DNA of 64,000 nucleotides, from the NCBI GenBank assembly GCA_017743475.1, contig JAGHYV010000006.1:16283-80282 (forward strand), in the 5' to 3' direction. The stretch is from Roseiflexus sp. (GTDB lineage: Bacteria; Chloroflexota; Chloroflexia; Chloroflexales; Roseiflexaceae). The notes beneath the pieces are model-generated. The model made no database searches, had not been told where the DNA came from, and saw only the letters and a list, made by a program, of their open reading frames with translations. A program made the position numbers and the translations under genes. Every line of letters starts with the position of its first letter. Position 1 is the first letter of the stretch. Shown in pieces: positions 53,643 to 63,299 of the stretch.

Positions 53643-56018
53643 ATGCACCCTCATGACCAGCGACGCCTTCCATCTGAGATAGTTGAGCGCCTCTTCAATG
53701 CCTGCGATGTGATCGCAGAAGGATTGGATGTGCCATCGGATGATGAGCGGCACCGAAGTGCTGCGCTCATCCTGGCACGGTTGATGTTCCTGTCGTTCCT
53801 CCGTGCCTGGAAACGTCGCTGGAACGGCGCTCCATTCCCGTTTGTGGAAGCCAGTGCAACCTCAAACACCAATACGCTCTTCGGACAGATTCCAGGGAGC
53901 ATCATCGAATTGCACCATCACCCTCGTCCAGACGATGCTGCCCTGCATCGGGCAACGACGATCCTCAACGAGTTGCCATGGCATAGCAATGAGGTTTCTA
54001 CTGCTGGACTCACGCCAGCGCTGATCGGACATGTTTTTGAACGTTATGTCGAGCGCAAGCGGCGCGGCATCTACTACACAGGCGACGATGTCACTACATA
54101 CATTGCGACCCGCACGATCGTCCCGCGTCTGCTGGAAGCGCTTGCGCCGGAGGCAGAACGGATCGTGACCGACCTCATCCGCCGTGACCCGACACGCTAT
54201 CTTCCTGCCGCTGCTCGACACGGTATTGAACAGACGCTGCCCCCCGCTGTTGCAGCTGGTCTCTCGAATGTTGCCCGACGCACTCTGTGGGACGTCACTG
54301 CGTCGGAAGAGTACGCCCTGCCCGGTGAAACCTGGCGTGATGTCATTATCCGGCGCAACCGCCTGCACGAAACCGTTGCTGCGCTCCGTTCCGGCATTAT
54401 CGATCCGCCGCAGATTGTGACGCATAACCTCGACCTGATCCGTCTGATGGGCGATCTGTGCGCTGAATGGGAAACCTCTCGCCTGGATGAACTTGATACA
54501 GCGTTAACAAGTCTGACGGTGCTTGACCCAACCTGCGGCTCGGGGGCATTTCTCTGCGCAGCGTTCGATCTGCTGGCACATCTGATGCGCATCGTTGTCG
54601 GGCGTCGTAACACCGAGAGCGCTCTACCCGTTCCTATCGGGCGGCGACTGCGCGCAATCATCGAACACACCCTGTATGGGGTCGACGTGATGCCGGAAGC
54701 GACAGAGATCTGCCGTATGATCCTCTGGCTGCGTCTTGCCGCGCTTGTCGATGATCCTGATCTTCTGCGTGACCTTCGGTTCAACATCTATACCGGCGAT
54801 GCGCTGACCGGTACACTTCACCAGTCAGACTATACAGTGTCTATTGATACATTTTATCATCAACGATCACTGTACTGGGGCATGGCGTTTCCAGGCATTC
54901 TGGAGCGTGGCGGTTTCGATGTCATTATCGGCAATCCACCGTATGTCGTACGCAGCGGGTTGGCATCCGATCCGGCGCTGCGCGAATATCAGACAGCAGC
55001 GACCGGCAACCTGTACGCGCTAGTGATTGAGCGCGCACTGCACCTGTTGCGTCCCTACGGGTGGTTCGGCATGATCGTACCGGTCGCCTCGGTTGCAACC
55101 GACAGCATGAAGCCGTTACAGCACCTGTATGCGCCATGGCGTCAGTGGCACAGCCACTACGCAGTGCGACCAGGAAAACTCTTCCCGAACGTTGACATGA
55201 ATCTGACGATTACCATCATCCAGAAGACGCCAGCGCCAGGTGAACGCTACGTCAGTGGATACCGGCGGTTTCGCGCCTGTGAGCGTCCGCATGTGTTTGA
55301 CACTCTCAGATACACGCCGCTGCCCCTTTTTGAGGGACTGAATGGCATGCTGCCCAAGCTCGGTTCGGCGTTAGAAGTTCGGTTGTTGCAGCGTATGCTG
55401 GCGCATGGACGCCGCGTACGCGACTACGTCGAACCTGATGGAGCAACTATCTACTATCACTCTGGCGGTCGTTATTGGCGTAAGGCGCTGCCGGAAAAAC
55501 TCTCGTCACACTACAAACCGTTGCGGATACAAGCACGCATCGCACCGGTTATGCTTGCGCTGCTCAACAGTCATCTCTTCTACTGGTACTGGATTGCATT
55601 TTCGAACTGCATGGATGTTGTTGCGCGGGATGTCCTGGAGTTTCCGGTGTTTCGGTTAGAAGAGGTTGATCCGGCACCATTCGTCAGCCTGGTGACGCAC
55701 CTGCTGACATTGTACCGCGAGAGCGCCACGACGCGCGCGCGCCGCGGCACACGAATCCAGACTAGCGAAACGACTATCGATGCGCGGCGCGCGCGCACAG
55801 TCATTGTCGCTATTGATCGCCTTCTGGCGCACCATTATGGCTTCAACGACGAAGAACTCGACTTCGTGCTGAGTTATGACCTGAAGTATCGGTTAGGACG
55901 GAGCGAGCGTCTCACGACTCATGCGTCAGATGACGCAGCGCACCGCGCGTATCAACGACACGCCGCGCAAGGCGTGCCACCCGTTGCCAGTCGTATGCCG
56001 AATGATCCGTCACAATGA
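53643..56018 (+). CDS. N6-adenine DNA methyltransferase, Eco57I/type IIG-like, no nuclease domain seen
   Basis: A 791-residue gamma-class methyltransferase that transfers methyl from SAM to adenine N6. A helical N-terminal region of about 280 residues precedes motif I LDPTCGSGAFLCAAFDLL; YGVDVMPEATEICRM and the catalytic motif IV VIIGNPPYVVRSG follow. The C-terminal 250 residues resemble a target-recognition region (LLNSHLFYWYWIAFSN, ending near EFPVF). No PD-(D/E)xK motif is evident. The first in-frame ATG (53592) lies in the sdh terminator, so I prefer 53643, though no ribosome site is visible. The 3' end overlaps the convergent sugar dehydrogenase by 107 nt. No cognate endonuclease is adjacent. 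Confidence 0.85.
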   Translation: MHPHDQRRLPSEIVERLFNACDVIAEGLDVPSDDERHRSAALILARLMFLSFLRAWKRRWNGAPFPFVEASATSNTNTLFGQIPGSIIELHHHPRPDDAALHRATTILNELPWHSNEVSTAGLTPALIGHVFERYVERKRRGIYYTGDDVTTYIATRTIVPRLLEALAPEAERIVTDLIRRDPTRYLPAAARHGIEQTLPPAVAAGLSNVARRTLWDVTASEEYALPGETWRDVIIRRNRLHETVAALRSGIIDPPQIVTHNLDLIRLMGDLCAEWETSRLDELDTALTSLTVLDPTCGSGAFLCAAFDLLAHLMRIVVGRRNTESALPVPIGRRLRAIIEHTLYGVDVMPEATEICRMILWLRLAALVDDPDLLRDLRFNIYTGDALTGTLHQSDYTVSIDTFYHQRSLYWGMAFPGILERGGFDVIIGNPPYVVRSGLASDPALREYQTAATGNLYALVIERALHLLRPYGWFGMIVPVASVATDSMKPLQHLYAPWRQWHSHYAVRPGKLFPNVDMNLTITIIQKTPAPGERYVSGYRRFRACERPHVFDTLRYTPLPLFEGLNGMLPKLGSALEVRLLQRMLAHGRRVRDYVEPDGATIYYHSGGRYWRKALPEKLSSHYKPLRIQARIAPVMLALLNSHLFYWYWIAFSNCMDVVARDVLEFPVFRLEEVDPAPFVSLVTHLLTLYRESATTRARRGTRIQTSETTIDARRARTVIVAIDRLLAHHYGFNDEELDFVLSYDLKYRLGRSERLTTHASDDAAHRAYQRHAAQGVPPVASRMPNDPSQ

Positions 56019-57216
56019 TGACACAGTCTGCCCACTTCAGCGCATTGTCCAGGTCTGGTTCGCACTGTAACCGCAGCCCCTCAACCTGCACTTCTGGCAC
56101 ATGCGGATCGTGGTAGGTCACCAGTGCACCCTTTTCGTGGAGCAGGTGAATGATGTCGAGCGCCGGAGACTCACGCACATCATCGACATCGCGTTTGTAG
56201 GCGACGCCCAGCGCAAGCACTCGACTGCCTTTCACCGGGCGACCAGCGTCATTCAGCGCATCTTGCACCTTTTGCACCCAATAGCGCGGCATCTCGGTAT
56301 TGACTTCGCTTGCTAGATCGATAAACCGCGCAGTGTAGTTCAGCATTTTCAGTTTCCACGACAGGTAGAGCGGATCGATCGGAATACAATGCCCGCCTAG
56401 TCCAGGTCCCGGCGTAAACTTCATAAATCCGAACGGCTTGGTGGCCGCAGCATCGATCACCTCCCACACATCCAGTCCAAGTTTGTCGCACATGAGCAGC
56501 ACTTCGTTCACCAGACCGATATTGACGGCGCGGAAGGTATTTTCAAGCAACTTGACCATTTCTGCCACTTCCGGGCTGCTTACCGGCACCACTCGTTCAA
56601 TCGCCGTTTCGTACAGTGCGCGTGCCGTTTCCAGGCATGCAGGCGTTACTCCTCCCATGATCTTCGGCGTATTGCGCGTTGTCCAGTCGGTACGACCAGG
56701 ATCGACCCGTTCAGGGGAAAATGCCAGGAAATAATCCACTCCGACCGTCAGACCGCTGGCTTCCAGGCGTGGCAGGATAACCTCTCGGGTAGTGCCGGGG
56801 TAGGTGGTGCTTTCCAGGACAATCAGGTGACCGGGTCGCAACCGATGCGCAATCTGCTCGGTAACTGCTATGATCGCTGAGATGTCGGGATCGCGCGTTT
56901 TGCGCAGTGGAGTCGGCACACAGATGCTGATCGCATCCAGGTCTGAGATCACATCGAAGTCAGTTGTGGCATCAAGCAGCCCATCGGCGCGCAGTTGCGC
57001 CACCACATCGGTTGGCACATCGTTGATATAACTGCGCCCAGCGTTGATCGCAGCCACCCGTTCGGCACTGGTATCAAGACCCGTCACGCGCAGCCCGGCA
57101 GCGCCGAATACTGCAGCCAGCGGAAGACCAACATAACCGATGCCAATGATGCCGACATGCGCCGAGCGATCCGCAATACGCTGCAATAACCGGTCTTTAG
57201 ACGATGATGCAGTCAT
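55912..57216 (-). CDS. Nucleotide-sugar dehydrogenase (UDP-GlcNAc/ManNAc 6-dehydrogenase type)
   Basis: A 434-residue NAD-dependent enzyme that oxidises C6 of a UDP-hexose or UDP-HexNAc to the uronic acid. IGIGYVGLPLAAVFGAAG is the NAD motif; STTYPGTTREVILPRLE, KLLENTFRAVNIGLVNEV, the catalytic Cys277 in GLGGHCIPIDPLYL and VAYKRDVDDVRESPALDI are family signatures, closest to WbpA/WecC. It starts 6 nt after the stop of a sugar epimerase gene; together they would make UDP-GalNAcA-like precursors for a surface polysaccharide. Which substrate is used is inference. Confidence 0.92.
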   Translation of the reverse strand: MTASSSKDRLLQRIADRSAHVGIIGIGYVGLPLAAVFGAAGLRVTGLDTSAERVAAINAGRSYINDVPTDVVAQLRADGLLDATTDFDVISDLDAISICVPTPLRKTRDPDISAIIAVTEQIAHRLRPGHLIVLESTTYPGTTREVILPRLEASGLTVGVDYFLAFSPERVDPGRTDWTTRNTPKIMGGVTPACLETARALYETAIERVVPVSSPEVAEMVKLLENTFRAVNIGLVNEVLLMCDKLGLDVWEVIDAAATKPFGFMKFTPGPGLGGHCIPIDPLYLSWKLKMLNYTARFIDLASEVNTEMPRYWVQKVQDALNDAGRPVKGSRVLALGVAYKRDVDDVRESPALDIIHLLHEKGALVTYHDPHVPEVQVEGLRLQCEPDLDNALKWADCVIIVTDHSAYDWQRVARLARRVVDTRGALRHLTHES

Positions 57217-57222
57217 AGTTTT

Positions 57223-58164
57223 CTATCCTTGATATCTGGAACGGAACCACTCAATTGTGCGGGCCAGTCCCTCAGCCAGCGTAATACGCGGCGCATAACC
57301 GAGAGCTTGACTAATCGCCTCAATACTTGCCAGCGAATGGCGCACATCACCCGCTCGCGGTGGATGATGCTCCGGAATCAGATGACTCCCCAACACACGG
57401 TTGATTTGCGCTGCAAGGTCAAGCAGCGAGGTGCGTTCGCCAGCGCCGACGTTGAACACCGTCGAACAGCTGGCGGGTGCATCCGCCGCTGCCAGGTTTG
57501 CATCGACCACGTTCTCGATATAGGTAAAATCGCGCGACTGCAATCCATCGCCATAGATGATCGGCGGCAACCCGCGCACCATGCGATCAATGAAACGCGG
57601 GATCACGGCGGCATATTCGGAGTGCGGGTCCTGTCGCGGACCAAAGACGTTGAAGTAGCGCAGTGCAATGGATGGCAAACCATACACGACGCTGAACGCC
57701 ATACAGTACTGTTCGCCTGCCAGTTTCGACACCGCATACGGGGAGAGCGGCTGCAACACCTGCGTTTCGACCTTGGGTAGCGTCGGCGTATCCCCATAGA
57801 CCGACGACGACGAAGCGAAGACCACCCGCCGTACACCGGCATCGCGCGCTGCCACCAGCACATGGAGCGTCCCGGTCACATTGACTGCATTGGTCGTCAT
57901 CGGGTCGTCGACCGAACGTTGCACCGACGCCAGCGCCGCCTGATGAAAGACAACTTCGACGCTGGCGACGGCGCGCCGGACAGCATCGAAATCGCGCAGG
58001 TCACCTTCGATAAGTTCTATGTCGTTATGCAGATGCTTTACATTTTCGTACCGCCCGGTCGAAAAATTATCGAACACACGCACCCGATCGCCGCGGCGGA
58101 GCAGCGCCTCAACCAGGTGCGATCCAATAAACCCGGCGCCACCAGTCACCAATACATGAGCCAT
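57223..58164 (-). CDS. NDP-sugar 4-epimerase, SDR family
   Basis: A 313-residue extended SDR with VLVTGGAGFIGSHLVEALLRRG at the N-terminus, catalytic ASSSSVYG and YAVSK, and ALRYFNVFGPRQDPHSEYAAVIPRF, the pattern of UDP-glucose/UDP-GlcNAc 4-epimerases (WbpP/GalE group). It lies between sppA (14 nt upstream) and the 6-dehydrogenase (6 nt downstream) on the same strand, probably one operon. Substrate UDP-Glc versus UDP-GlcNAc is not resolved. Confidence 0.92.
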   Translation of the reverse strand: MAHVLVTGGAGFIGSHLVEALLRRGDRVRVFDNFSTGRYENVKHLHNDIELIEGDLRDFDAVRRAVASVEVVFHQAALASVQRSVDDPMTTNAVNVTGTLHVLVAARDAGVRRVVFASSSSVYGDTPTLPKVETQVLQPLSPYAVSKLAGEQYCMAFSVVYGLPSIALRYFNVFGPRQDPHSEYAAVIPRFIDRMVRGLPPIIYGDGLQSRDFTYIENVVDANLAAADAPASCSTVFNVGAGERTSLLDLAAQINRVLGSHLIPEHHPPRAGDVRHSLASIEAISQALGYAPRITLAEGLARTIEWFRSRYQG

Positions 58165-58178
58165 AGATTGTCCTCATA

Positions 58179-59207
58179 TCAGGGAACGAAACGATACTCC
58201 AGACGCGGCGCTTGCGGTTGCACAATGGCACGCAACCCGAGCGGATCAGCAGGTTGCAGATTACGTTCCAGATGCGCCTGCAACAGATCGCGCAGCGTAT
58301 TGTACGCGCGGTACCGCACAACCAGCGCATCACTCAAGCCAGCCAGATTCTTTGCACCCTCAATAGCATCCTCTAGATTGCCTAGTTCGTCGATCAGACC
58401 GAGCGCCTTCGCCTGGCGCCCGGTGTAGATCCGCCCATCGGCAAGGCGGATCACCTCGTTGCGCTCCATGCCGCGCCCTTCGACGATCACATCGACAAAT
58501 CCTTGGTACGCCTCATCAACCAGTGCATTCCAGATCGCCTCTTCTTCGGGCTTCGGCGGGCGCAGCGGCGACCCGATATCCTTTAGGTCACCGCTCTTGT
58601 AGACGTATTCGCGCAAACCCAGCCGCTCGAACGCCTCATCGTAATTTAACAGCGACACAATGACGCCGAGACTGCCAGTCAGGGTATCCGGGTTGGCGTA
58701 GATGCGCTCGCCTGCCATCGAAATGTAGTAGCCGCCGCTCGCAGCGACCGTTCCCATCGAAACGACCAGATGCTTGCCCCTATCGCGCAGTTTCCTGAGT
58801 TCGACATACAACTCATTGCTGGCAACGACACTGCCGCCAGGACTGTCAACGCGCAGTACGACTGCTTTCACGCGCGAGTCGTTGGCAGCAGTGCGGATCT
58901 GCGACAGCAACTGCTCGTGGCTCAGACCCGTGCTGAAGAGACCATCCACATCCGCGCCAATGACCCCACTGACAGTAATCACAACAATCCGATCTGTCCC
59001 GCGACCGGAGATGACCTCTTCCTGCCATTTGCTCCCCGGAACTGTCGCAGCCGAACTTCCGCCGCTGAACGTCAGCAGAAGCGCCATCCCGCCCAGCGGC
59101 AGAATGGCGCACGCTAGAATGATACCCAATACGATGGATACAATAATCACCCACGTCCGATCTTTGCGTGGTTGAACTGGTGTGGGTGGAAGTGTCATTT
59201 CGCTCAT
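58179..59207 (-). CDS. sppA: Signal peptide peptidase SppA
   Basis: A 342-residue membrane-anchored serine protease (S49) that clears cleaved signal peptides. One N-terminal membrane helix (WVIIVSIVLGIILACAILPLGG), then VVLRVDSPGGSVVASNELY, LVVSMGTVAASGGYYISMAGERIYANPDTLTGSLGVI (nucleophile serine in AASGGYY) and GRIYTGRQAKALGLIDELG. The length is that of the short bacterial form. It heads the run that includes the epimerase and sugar dehydrogenase, with no obvious functional link. Confidence 0.94.
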   Translation of the reverse strand: MSEMTLPPTPVQPRKDRTWVIIVSIVLGIILACAILPLGGMALLLTFSGGSSAATVPGSKWQEEVISGRGTDRIVVITVSGVIGADVDGLFSTGLSHEQLLSQIRTAANDSRVKAVVLRVDSPGGSVVASNELYVELRKLRDRGKHLVVSMGTVAASGGYYISMAGERIYANPDTLTGSLGVIVSLLNYDEAFERLGLREYVYKSGDLKDIGSPLRPPKPEEEAIWNALVDEAYQGFVDVIVEGRGMERNEVIRLADGRIYTGRQAKALGLIDELGNLEDAIEGAKNLAGLSDALVVRYRAYNTLRDLLQAHLERNLQPADPLGLRAIVQPQAPRLEYRFVP

Positions 59208-59671
59208 ACGTCTCTCCTTGCAACTCTAGATGCATTCCAGAGCGCTGGCAACAGAGGGTATGATACCACATTGCAGTCGCTAGAGACGGATGAGTGGCAG
59301 ATACACGTGACGCACCTGTTCGATGACACACAGAGTCACCGGAGGCAGCGTCGAAGTATTGACCCGCACTTCCCGATCAGTGATAGCCATCACATCGGCA
59401 ACGGTCAATACGGCGCTCAGTATTGATATCGTCGTTGAAATCAGTCACCTTCATGCGCGGGAATTGAAAGTTGCTGCCGCCGTCGGTCAGGGGACGGTTT
59501 GTATGGCGCCCCTGATACCCGGTAGTTCCGGATTGGTGTGAGTTCGGATCTGTGCTACGACCGATACCGGCAACCTGCGTTTCGGGCGCGCAACCCACAG
59601 TGCTGCCAGTAGCATGTTGTGGTGAGATGTGGTACCATAGCAATGTGATACATTCACCAACAACACAGCGC
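59208..59671. other. Intergenic region, sppA to GHL15 gene
   Basis: 464 nt without a convincing gene. On the minus strand a 50-codon frame without a good start (about 59448 to 59285) ends in VRHVYLPLIRL, a tail like those of exoproteins in this window; it may be the last piece of a decayed secreted-protein gene. The region must also hold the divergent promoters. Confidence 0.35.
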
Positions 59672-60859
59672 ATGCCTTTCAGCCTGATCCTGATCGGGCT
59701 ACTCGTTGCACTGACGCTGTCATCATGCACAGCGGCTTCCGCCGATTCCGCCCCTATGGTGCCAGTACGCGTCCAGGAAGCATACTTCTACAAGCCGCCA
59801 CGTGATGGAACAACGGCGCAGGACCTTGCAGCGCGCGCCGATCTTATTATTCTCACCCGTACCGACGAGCCGTTCCGTGATGCGGTGCGCGACGCCGGTT
59901 ACTCCGGCGTCATTTTGCAGTATATGCTTGCCGCCGAGGTCAGCGGTCCTGTCGACGCAGTGCGCGCCAATGCGCCCTGCAATGCACAGCACCGTCCCTG
60001 GCGCAATCAGGCGGCGTTTCGTATTGGCGAGTTCTGTACGCTAATCCATCCCAATGACGATTGGTTCCTGCACAACGACAGGGGGGAACGTCTCTACACG
60101 AACTGGCCCGGTCATACCGGCTATTTTTACCATATGAACCCCGCCAATCCAGGGTGGCGTGCTTTTCTGATTGCACGTTTGCGGCAGGAGCTCAACGGTG
60201 ATGCACAGGAACCTGCGCTAGGGTACGATGGCGTCTTCCTAGACAATGTGGCGTTGAGTCTGTGGAAGTTGCGCACACAGGTCAGCAACAGCGACGGTAT
60301 GGTGCGCGAGTTCGAGACCGACGATGCCTACCGCGCGGCATGGATCGGGTTGTTGCGCGACCTGTCAGACGCGCTACGCCCAACGTGGCCCGTTTGGGCA
60401 AACCTGATTGGCGACTCTTCCCCCAGCCGGGGTTGGAACGACTATCTCTCCTACCTGGACGGAGTGATGGTGGAAGCGTTCGCTACCGGGTGGCGGAACG
60501 ACGTACCGCCGGATCAGTGGGAGCGAGGGTTGACGCAGGCGGAGGAGACGCTACGGCAGGGCAAGGGATATCTAGCGGTCGTTCAGGCGCGCGATCAGGC
60601 GCTCCTCCCGTTCGCCCTGGCGTCATACCTGTTGATCACCGACGGTCGCCGTGCCTTCTTTCGCTATGCCGAAAAGGGCGATTATGCGATCTACCCGCAC
60701 TATCCGTTACTCGACATTGATCTGGGTGCGCCTGAAGGTCCGCGCTACCGGCAGAGTGATGGCGCCTGGCGGCGTGATTTCGCCCACGGCTATGTGGTTG
60801 CATATCCAGACACGAAAACCGCCCGGATTGTTCTCAACGGCGAAACCCTCACAGAATAA
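59672..60859 (+). CDS. Putative glycoside hydrolase lipoprotein (GHL15-like)
   Basis: A 395-residue exported protein. A hydrophobic leader ends in the lipobox TLSSC. The mature part is a TIM-barrel-type putative glycosidase of the GHL15 kind: ADLIILTRTDEPFRDAVRDAGYSGVILQYM, WFLHNDRGERLYTNW, MNPANPGWRAFLIARL, LGYDGVFLDNVALS and LDGVMVEAFATGW. The aspartates in YDGVFLDN are the likely catalytic site by analogy. The start could also be GTG 59645, adding positive charge before the leader. The stop abuts the stop of the convergent methyltransferase. It may trim or modify surface polysaccharide. Confidence 0.75.
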   Translation: MPFSLILIGLLVALTLSSCTAASADSAPMVPVRVQEAYFYKPPRDGTTAQDLAARADLIILTRTDEPFRDAVRDAGYSGVILQYMLAAEVSGPVDAVRANAPCNAQHRPWRNQAAFRIGEFCTLIHPNDDWFLHNDRGERLYTNWPGHTGYFYHMNPANPGWRAFLIARLRQELNGDAQEPALGYDGVFLDNVALSLWKLRTQVSNSDGMVREFETDDAYRAAWIGLLRDLSDALRPTWPVWANLIGDSSPSRGWNDYLSYLDGVMVEAFATGWRNDVPPDQWERGLTQAEETLRQGKGYLAVVQARDQALLPFALASYLLITDGRRAFFRYAEKGDYAIYPHYPLLDIDLGAPEGPRYRQSDGAWRRDFAHGYVVAYPDTKTARIVLNGETLTE

Positions 60860-62077
60860 CTACACGCTCTCGACGGTTGCTTTCACGCCGAGCGCAGCGA
60901 GCATGCCGCTGATTTCGTTCAGGTAGAGAGCATTCATCACCAGAACAACATCTGGTTGATAGTCGCGCAGAAGATCCGGCGCAACGATCTGTTGCCCGCT
61001 GCCAGCGACGAATTTACCTTGCTTGCGCGGGTTCACATCGACAACCAGCGTTACCGCCTGAAGATCGCGGAAAATGTTCAGGAATGTGACGCCTTTTGAG
61101 CCAGCGCCCCACACCACTGTGCGCGCCTTACGCTGCGCAAGGTTGTTCAATCGGGTGCGCCATTCGCGCACCTTTGCGCGATACCGCTCGCCAAACGTCT
61201 GCACGTCGCGCGCCATCTGCTCGAAATCCAGCCGGGTGCGCGCCGATGGCAACACTTCCCCCGGCACCGGTTGCGCCTCGATTGCCAGAAACTGACCGCC
61301 GAACTCCTCACGCACATCGAGAACGTGAAAACCGGACGTTTCGAACAGATATGTCAGCGATGCCGGGCTGAAGTATGAACAGTGCTCATAGATGATGTCC
61401 CAGATCCCCAGATCGCGCAGTGTCCAGAGCACATTTGGAACCTCAACATACACTACCGGACTGCGATCAGGTCCGATCGCGCGACGAATCTCCGCGAGAA
61501 ATGCACATGGATGGTCGATATGTTCAAGAACGTGGCGGCATACGATCAGGTCTGCCGGTTCGTGGGCATACGCCTGGCTGAAAAAATCAACGACGAAACG
61601 CACATCCGGTTCCGCAGCATCACGCTCCGGGTCGGGGACATAACTCTTATCGAAACCGATCCCACGATTGCCGCCTGCACGACAGATCTGGCGCAGAAAA
61701 TCGCCCTTGCCACATCCGATCTCAAGAATATCCTTTCCACGCAGATCATAGCGTTCGATCAAACGTTCCGCCAGATCAGTTGCATACTGCTGAAAACGTC
61801 CTGAAAAGTGGAGTGAATTTTCGTACTGCTGCGAATAGTCCATATTGGATGGATCGAACGCATAGTTGGAGATATGACTGCACTGCGAGCAGTACCCCAG
61901 CATCAGGTCGCCGCGTGGCGCCTGCAATGCCGCCTCGCGCGACTCCCACAGTACATTGCAGTAGATCGGCATCTGCGGCACGTCCATGAACATTGTGAGG
62001 CTGCGGGATCCACAGATTGGACACGACAGCGTCTCGTCTGCCGGTCGTTGCCGGAAGGAAGCAGGATCAGGATGCAT
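60860..62077 (-). CDS. Sugar C-methyltransferase-like SAM enzyme (three-domain type)
   Basis: A 405-residue protein with the three-part layout of NDP-hexose C-methyltransferases. An N-terminal zinc-binding region has CPICGS and GYCSQCSH; the central SAM domain has ILEIGCGKGDFLRQI, GFDKS and HVLEHIDHP; the C-terminal domain has TVVWGAGSKGVTFLNIF and VVDVNPRKQGKF. It probably methylates a sugar nucleotide for a surface glycan. ATG 62077 lies inside the last codons of the upstream glycosyltransferase gene (overlap 11 nt), so translation is coupled. Confidence 0.87.
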   Translation of the reverse strand: MHPDPASFRQRPADETLSCPICGSRSLTMFMDVPQMPIYCNVLWESREAALQAPRGDLMLGYCSQCSHISNYAFDPSNMDYSQQYENSLHFSGRFQQYATDLAERLIERYDLRGKDILEIGCGKGDFLRQICRAGGNRGIGFDKSYVPDPERDAAEPDVRFVVDFFSQAYAHEPADLIVCRHVLEHIDHPCAFLAEIRRAIGPDRSPVVYVEVPNVLWTLRDLGIWDIIYEHCSYFSPASLTYLFETSGFHVLDVREEFGGQFLAIEAQPVPGEVLPSARTRLDFEQMARDVQTFGERYRAKVREWRTRLNNLAQRKARTVVWGAGSKGVTFLNIFRDLQAVTLVVDVNPRKQGKFVAGSGQQIVAPDLLRDYQPDVVLVMNALYLNEISGMLAALGVKATVESV

Positions 62078-63235
62078 CACTGTTGACCTCGTTCACACGG
62101 TATGGTGACGAAGGATATGGTGTTTCGCCAGCAAGCACGTCCTGCATCATCGCCACCAGCATACGCGCGTGCTGCGTCGGGTTGAAACGCTGGAGGGCGT
62201 CCTCGCGCGCCTGTGCAATCATGCGTTCGACTTCTGACGCATTCACCGGATCGAACGCCCAGCGCAGCACTTCAACATAACTGTCGGGCGAACCGGTGAC
62301 GATCAATCCGTTCTCGCCGTGACGAACATAGTCACGAACACCAAAAGCATCATTGACAATTACCAGTTTCCCAAGCGCCATTGCGTTCAGATAGGTTTGC
62401 TGTCCGCTCGCGCGCTTCGTTCCCATGCGCAGCGGCACAACCACAACACTCGCACCGCGCAGCAACTCTGAAAATACGTTCGTCGGCACCTGCCCGGCAC
62501 GCACATTTGGTGGAAGATTCGGGTATCCGTCAAGTTTGCGTGTTGCGCAAATGAACTGATATTCAGGCAGTGCGCGTGCTGCCTCAACCAGCGGTCCGTA
62601 ATCACGAAATGAGTTACCACCGGCAAAGATGTATGTTCCTCGTTCAACCGGTTTTACACGTTCTTCTTCCGTCAACGTATACATGTATGGAACAAAGCGA
62701 ACTTTGTTCGGATCAATGCCCCAGATCAGTGGAAAGAGACGTTGTTCATCGCTCGACAGCTTCAAAGTTTGCTGCGACGTTGACGCTTGAGCGCAGAGAT
62801 CAGTGGAAAGAGACGTTGTTCATCGCTCGACAGCAGCACGTAGCGACTGATTGCGCGATCGGCGAATCGCACGATAATGCGGTCGACGACGGCGCGCCAG
62901 CCGGAGTTGGGTTCCCATGCCTCGCCACAGAAGACGATGATTGGACGCCAGCGACGTGGAAGAAAACTTAACAGGAATACTGCCAGCACTTCCGGTTTGA
63001 ATCGCCCTCGACCGGTGAACAGCAGTAGACCTTCGTAGCGCGTCGCTGCCTGCAAAACCCCCCAGAGTAGAGCAAGTTCACCGCGCAGATTGTAGCCGGT
63101 CTCATATCTCCAGGGCGGCATCGCTATTTTGCTGAACATCGCAGCAAACTCTGGAATACCCAGAAGGTAATCCAGCGATGTGCCGCATCCGGTGCGTCGC
63201 GTGATGTGATTCAGCACGGGAAGCCATCTTCTCAT
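62067..63235 (-). pseudogene. Glycosyltransferase gene interrupted by a 74-bp tandem duplication
   Basis: The N-terminal part starts at ATG 63235 after GAGGCGG (MRRWLPVLNH) and runs to SSDEQRLFPLIS, then leaves frame and stops at 62762. The C-terminal part resumes in another frame with SSDEQRLFPLIWGIDPNK, followed by the donor-binding half of a GT4-like enzyme: GTYIFAGGNSFRDYGPLVEA, LLRGASVVVVPLR, QQTYLNAMALGKLVIVND and NGLIVTGSPDSYVEVL. The break is a 38-bp direct repeat (62723-62760 and 62797-62834). Removing one copy plus the spacer (74 bp) restores a single 364-codon frame. The enzyme would build the polysaccharide made with the neighbouring genes. A sequencing artefact is possible. Confidence 0.85.
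62723..62834. repeat. 38-bp direct repeat with 36-bp spacer inside the glycosyltransferase gene
   Basis: Both copies begin AGATCAGTGGAAAGAGACG and end ATCGCTCGACAGC without a mismatch. The offset is 74 bp, not a multiple of three. Confidence 0.95.
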
Positions 63236-63299
63236 CTTTTCCGCCTCACATAGCGGCACGGGGTCGGGTGACGTTGTTGACGTGACCCCCAGACCTGAT

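Noticed and set aside
53643..56018. Complete restriction-modification or BREX-type defence island
   Set aside because: Only a methylase is present; no nuclease, helicase, phosphatase or Pgl/Brx gene flanks it, and the TaqI-type protein is 48 kb away.
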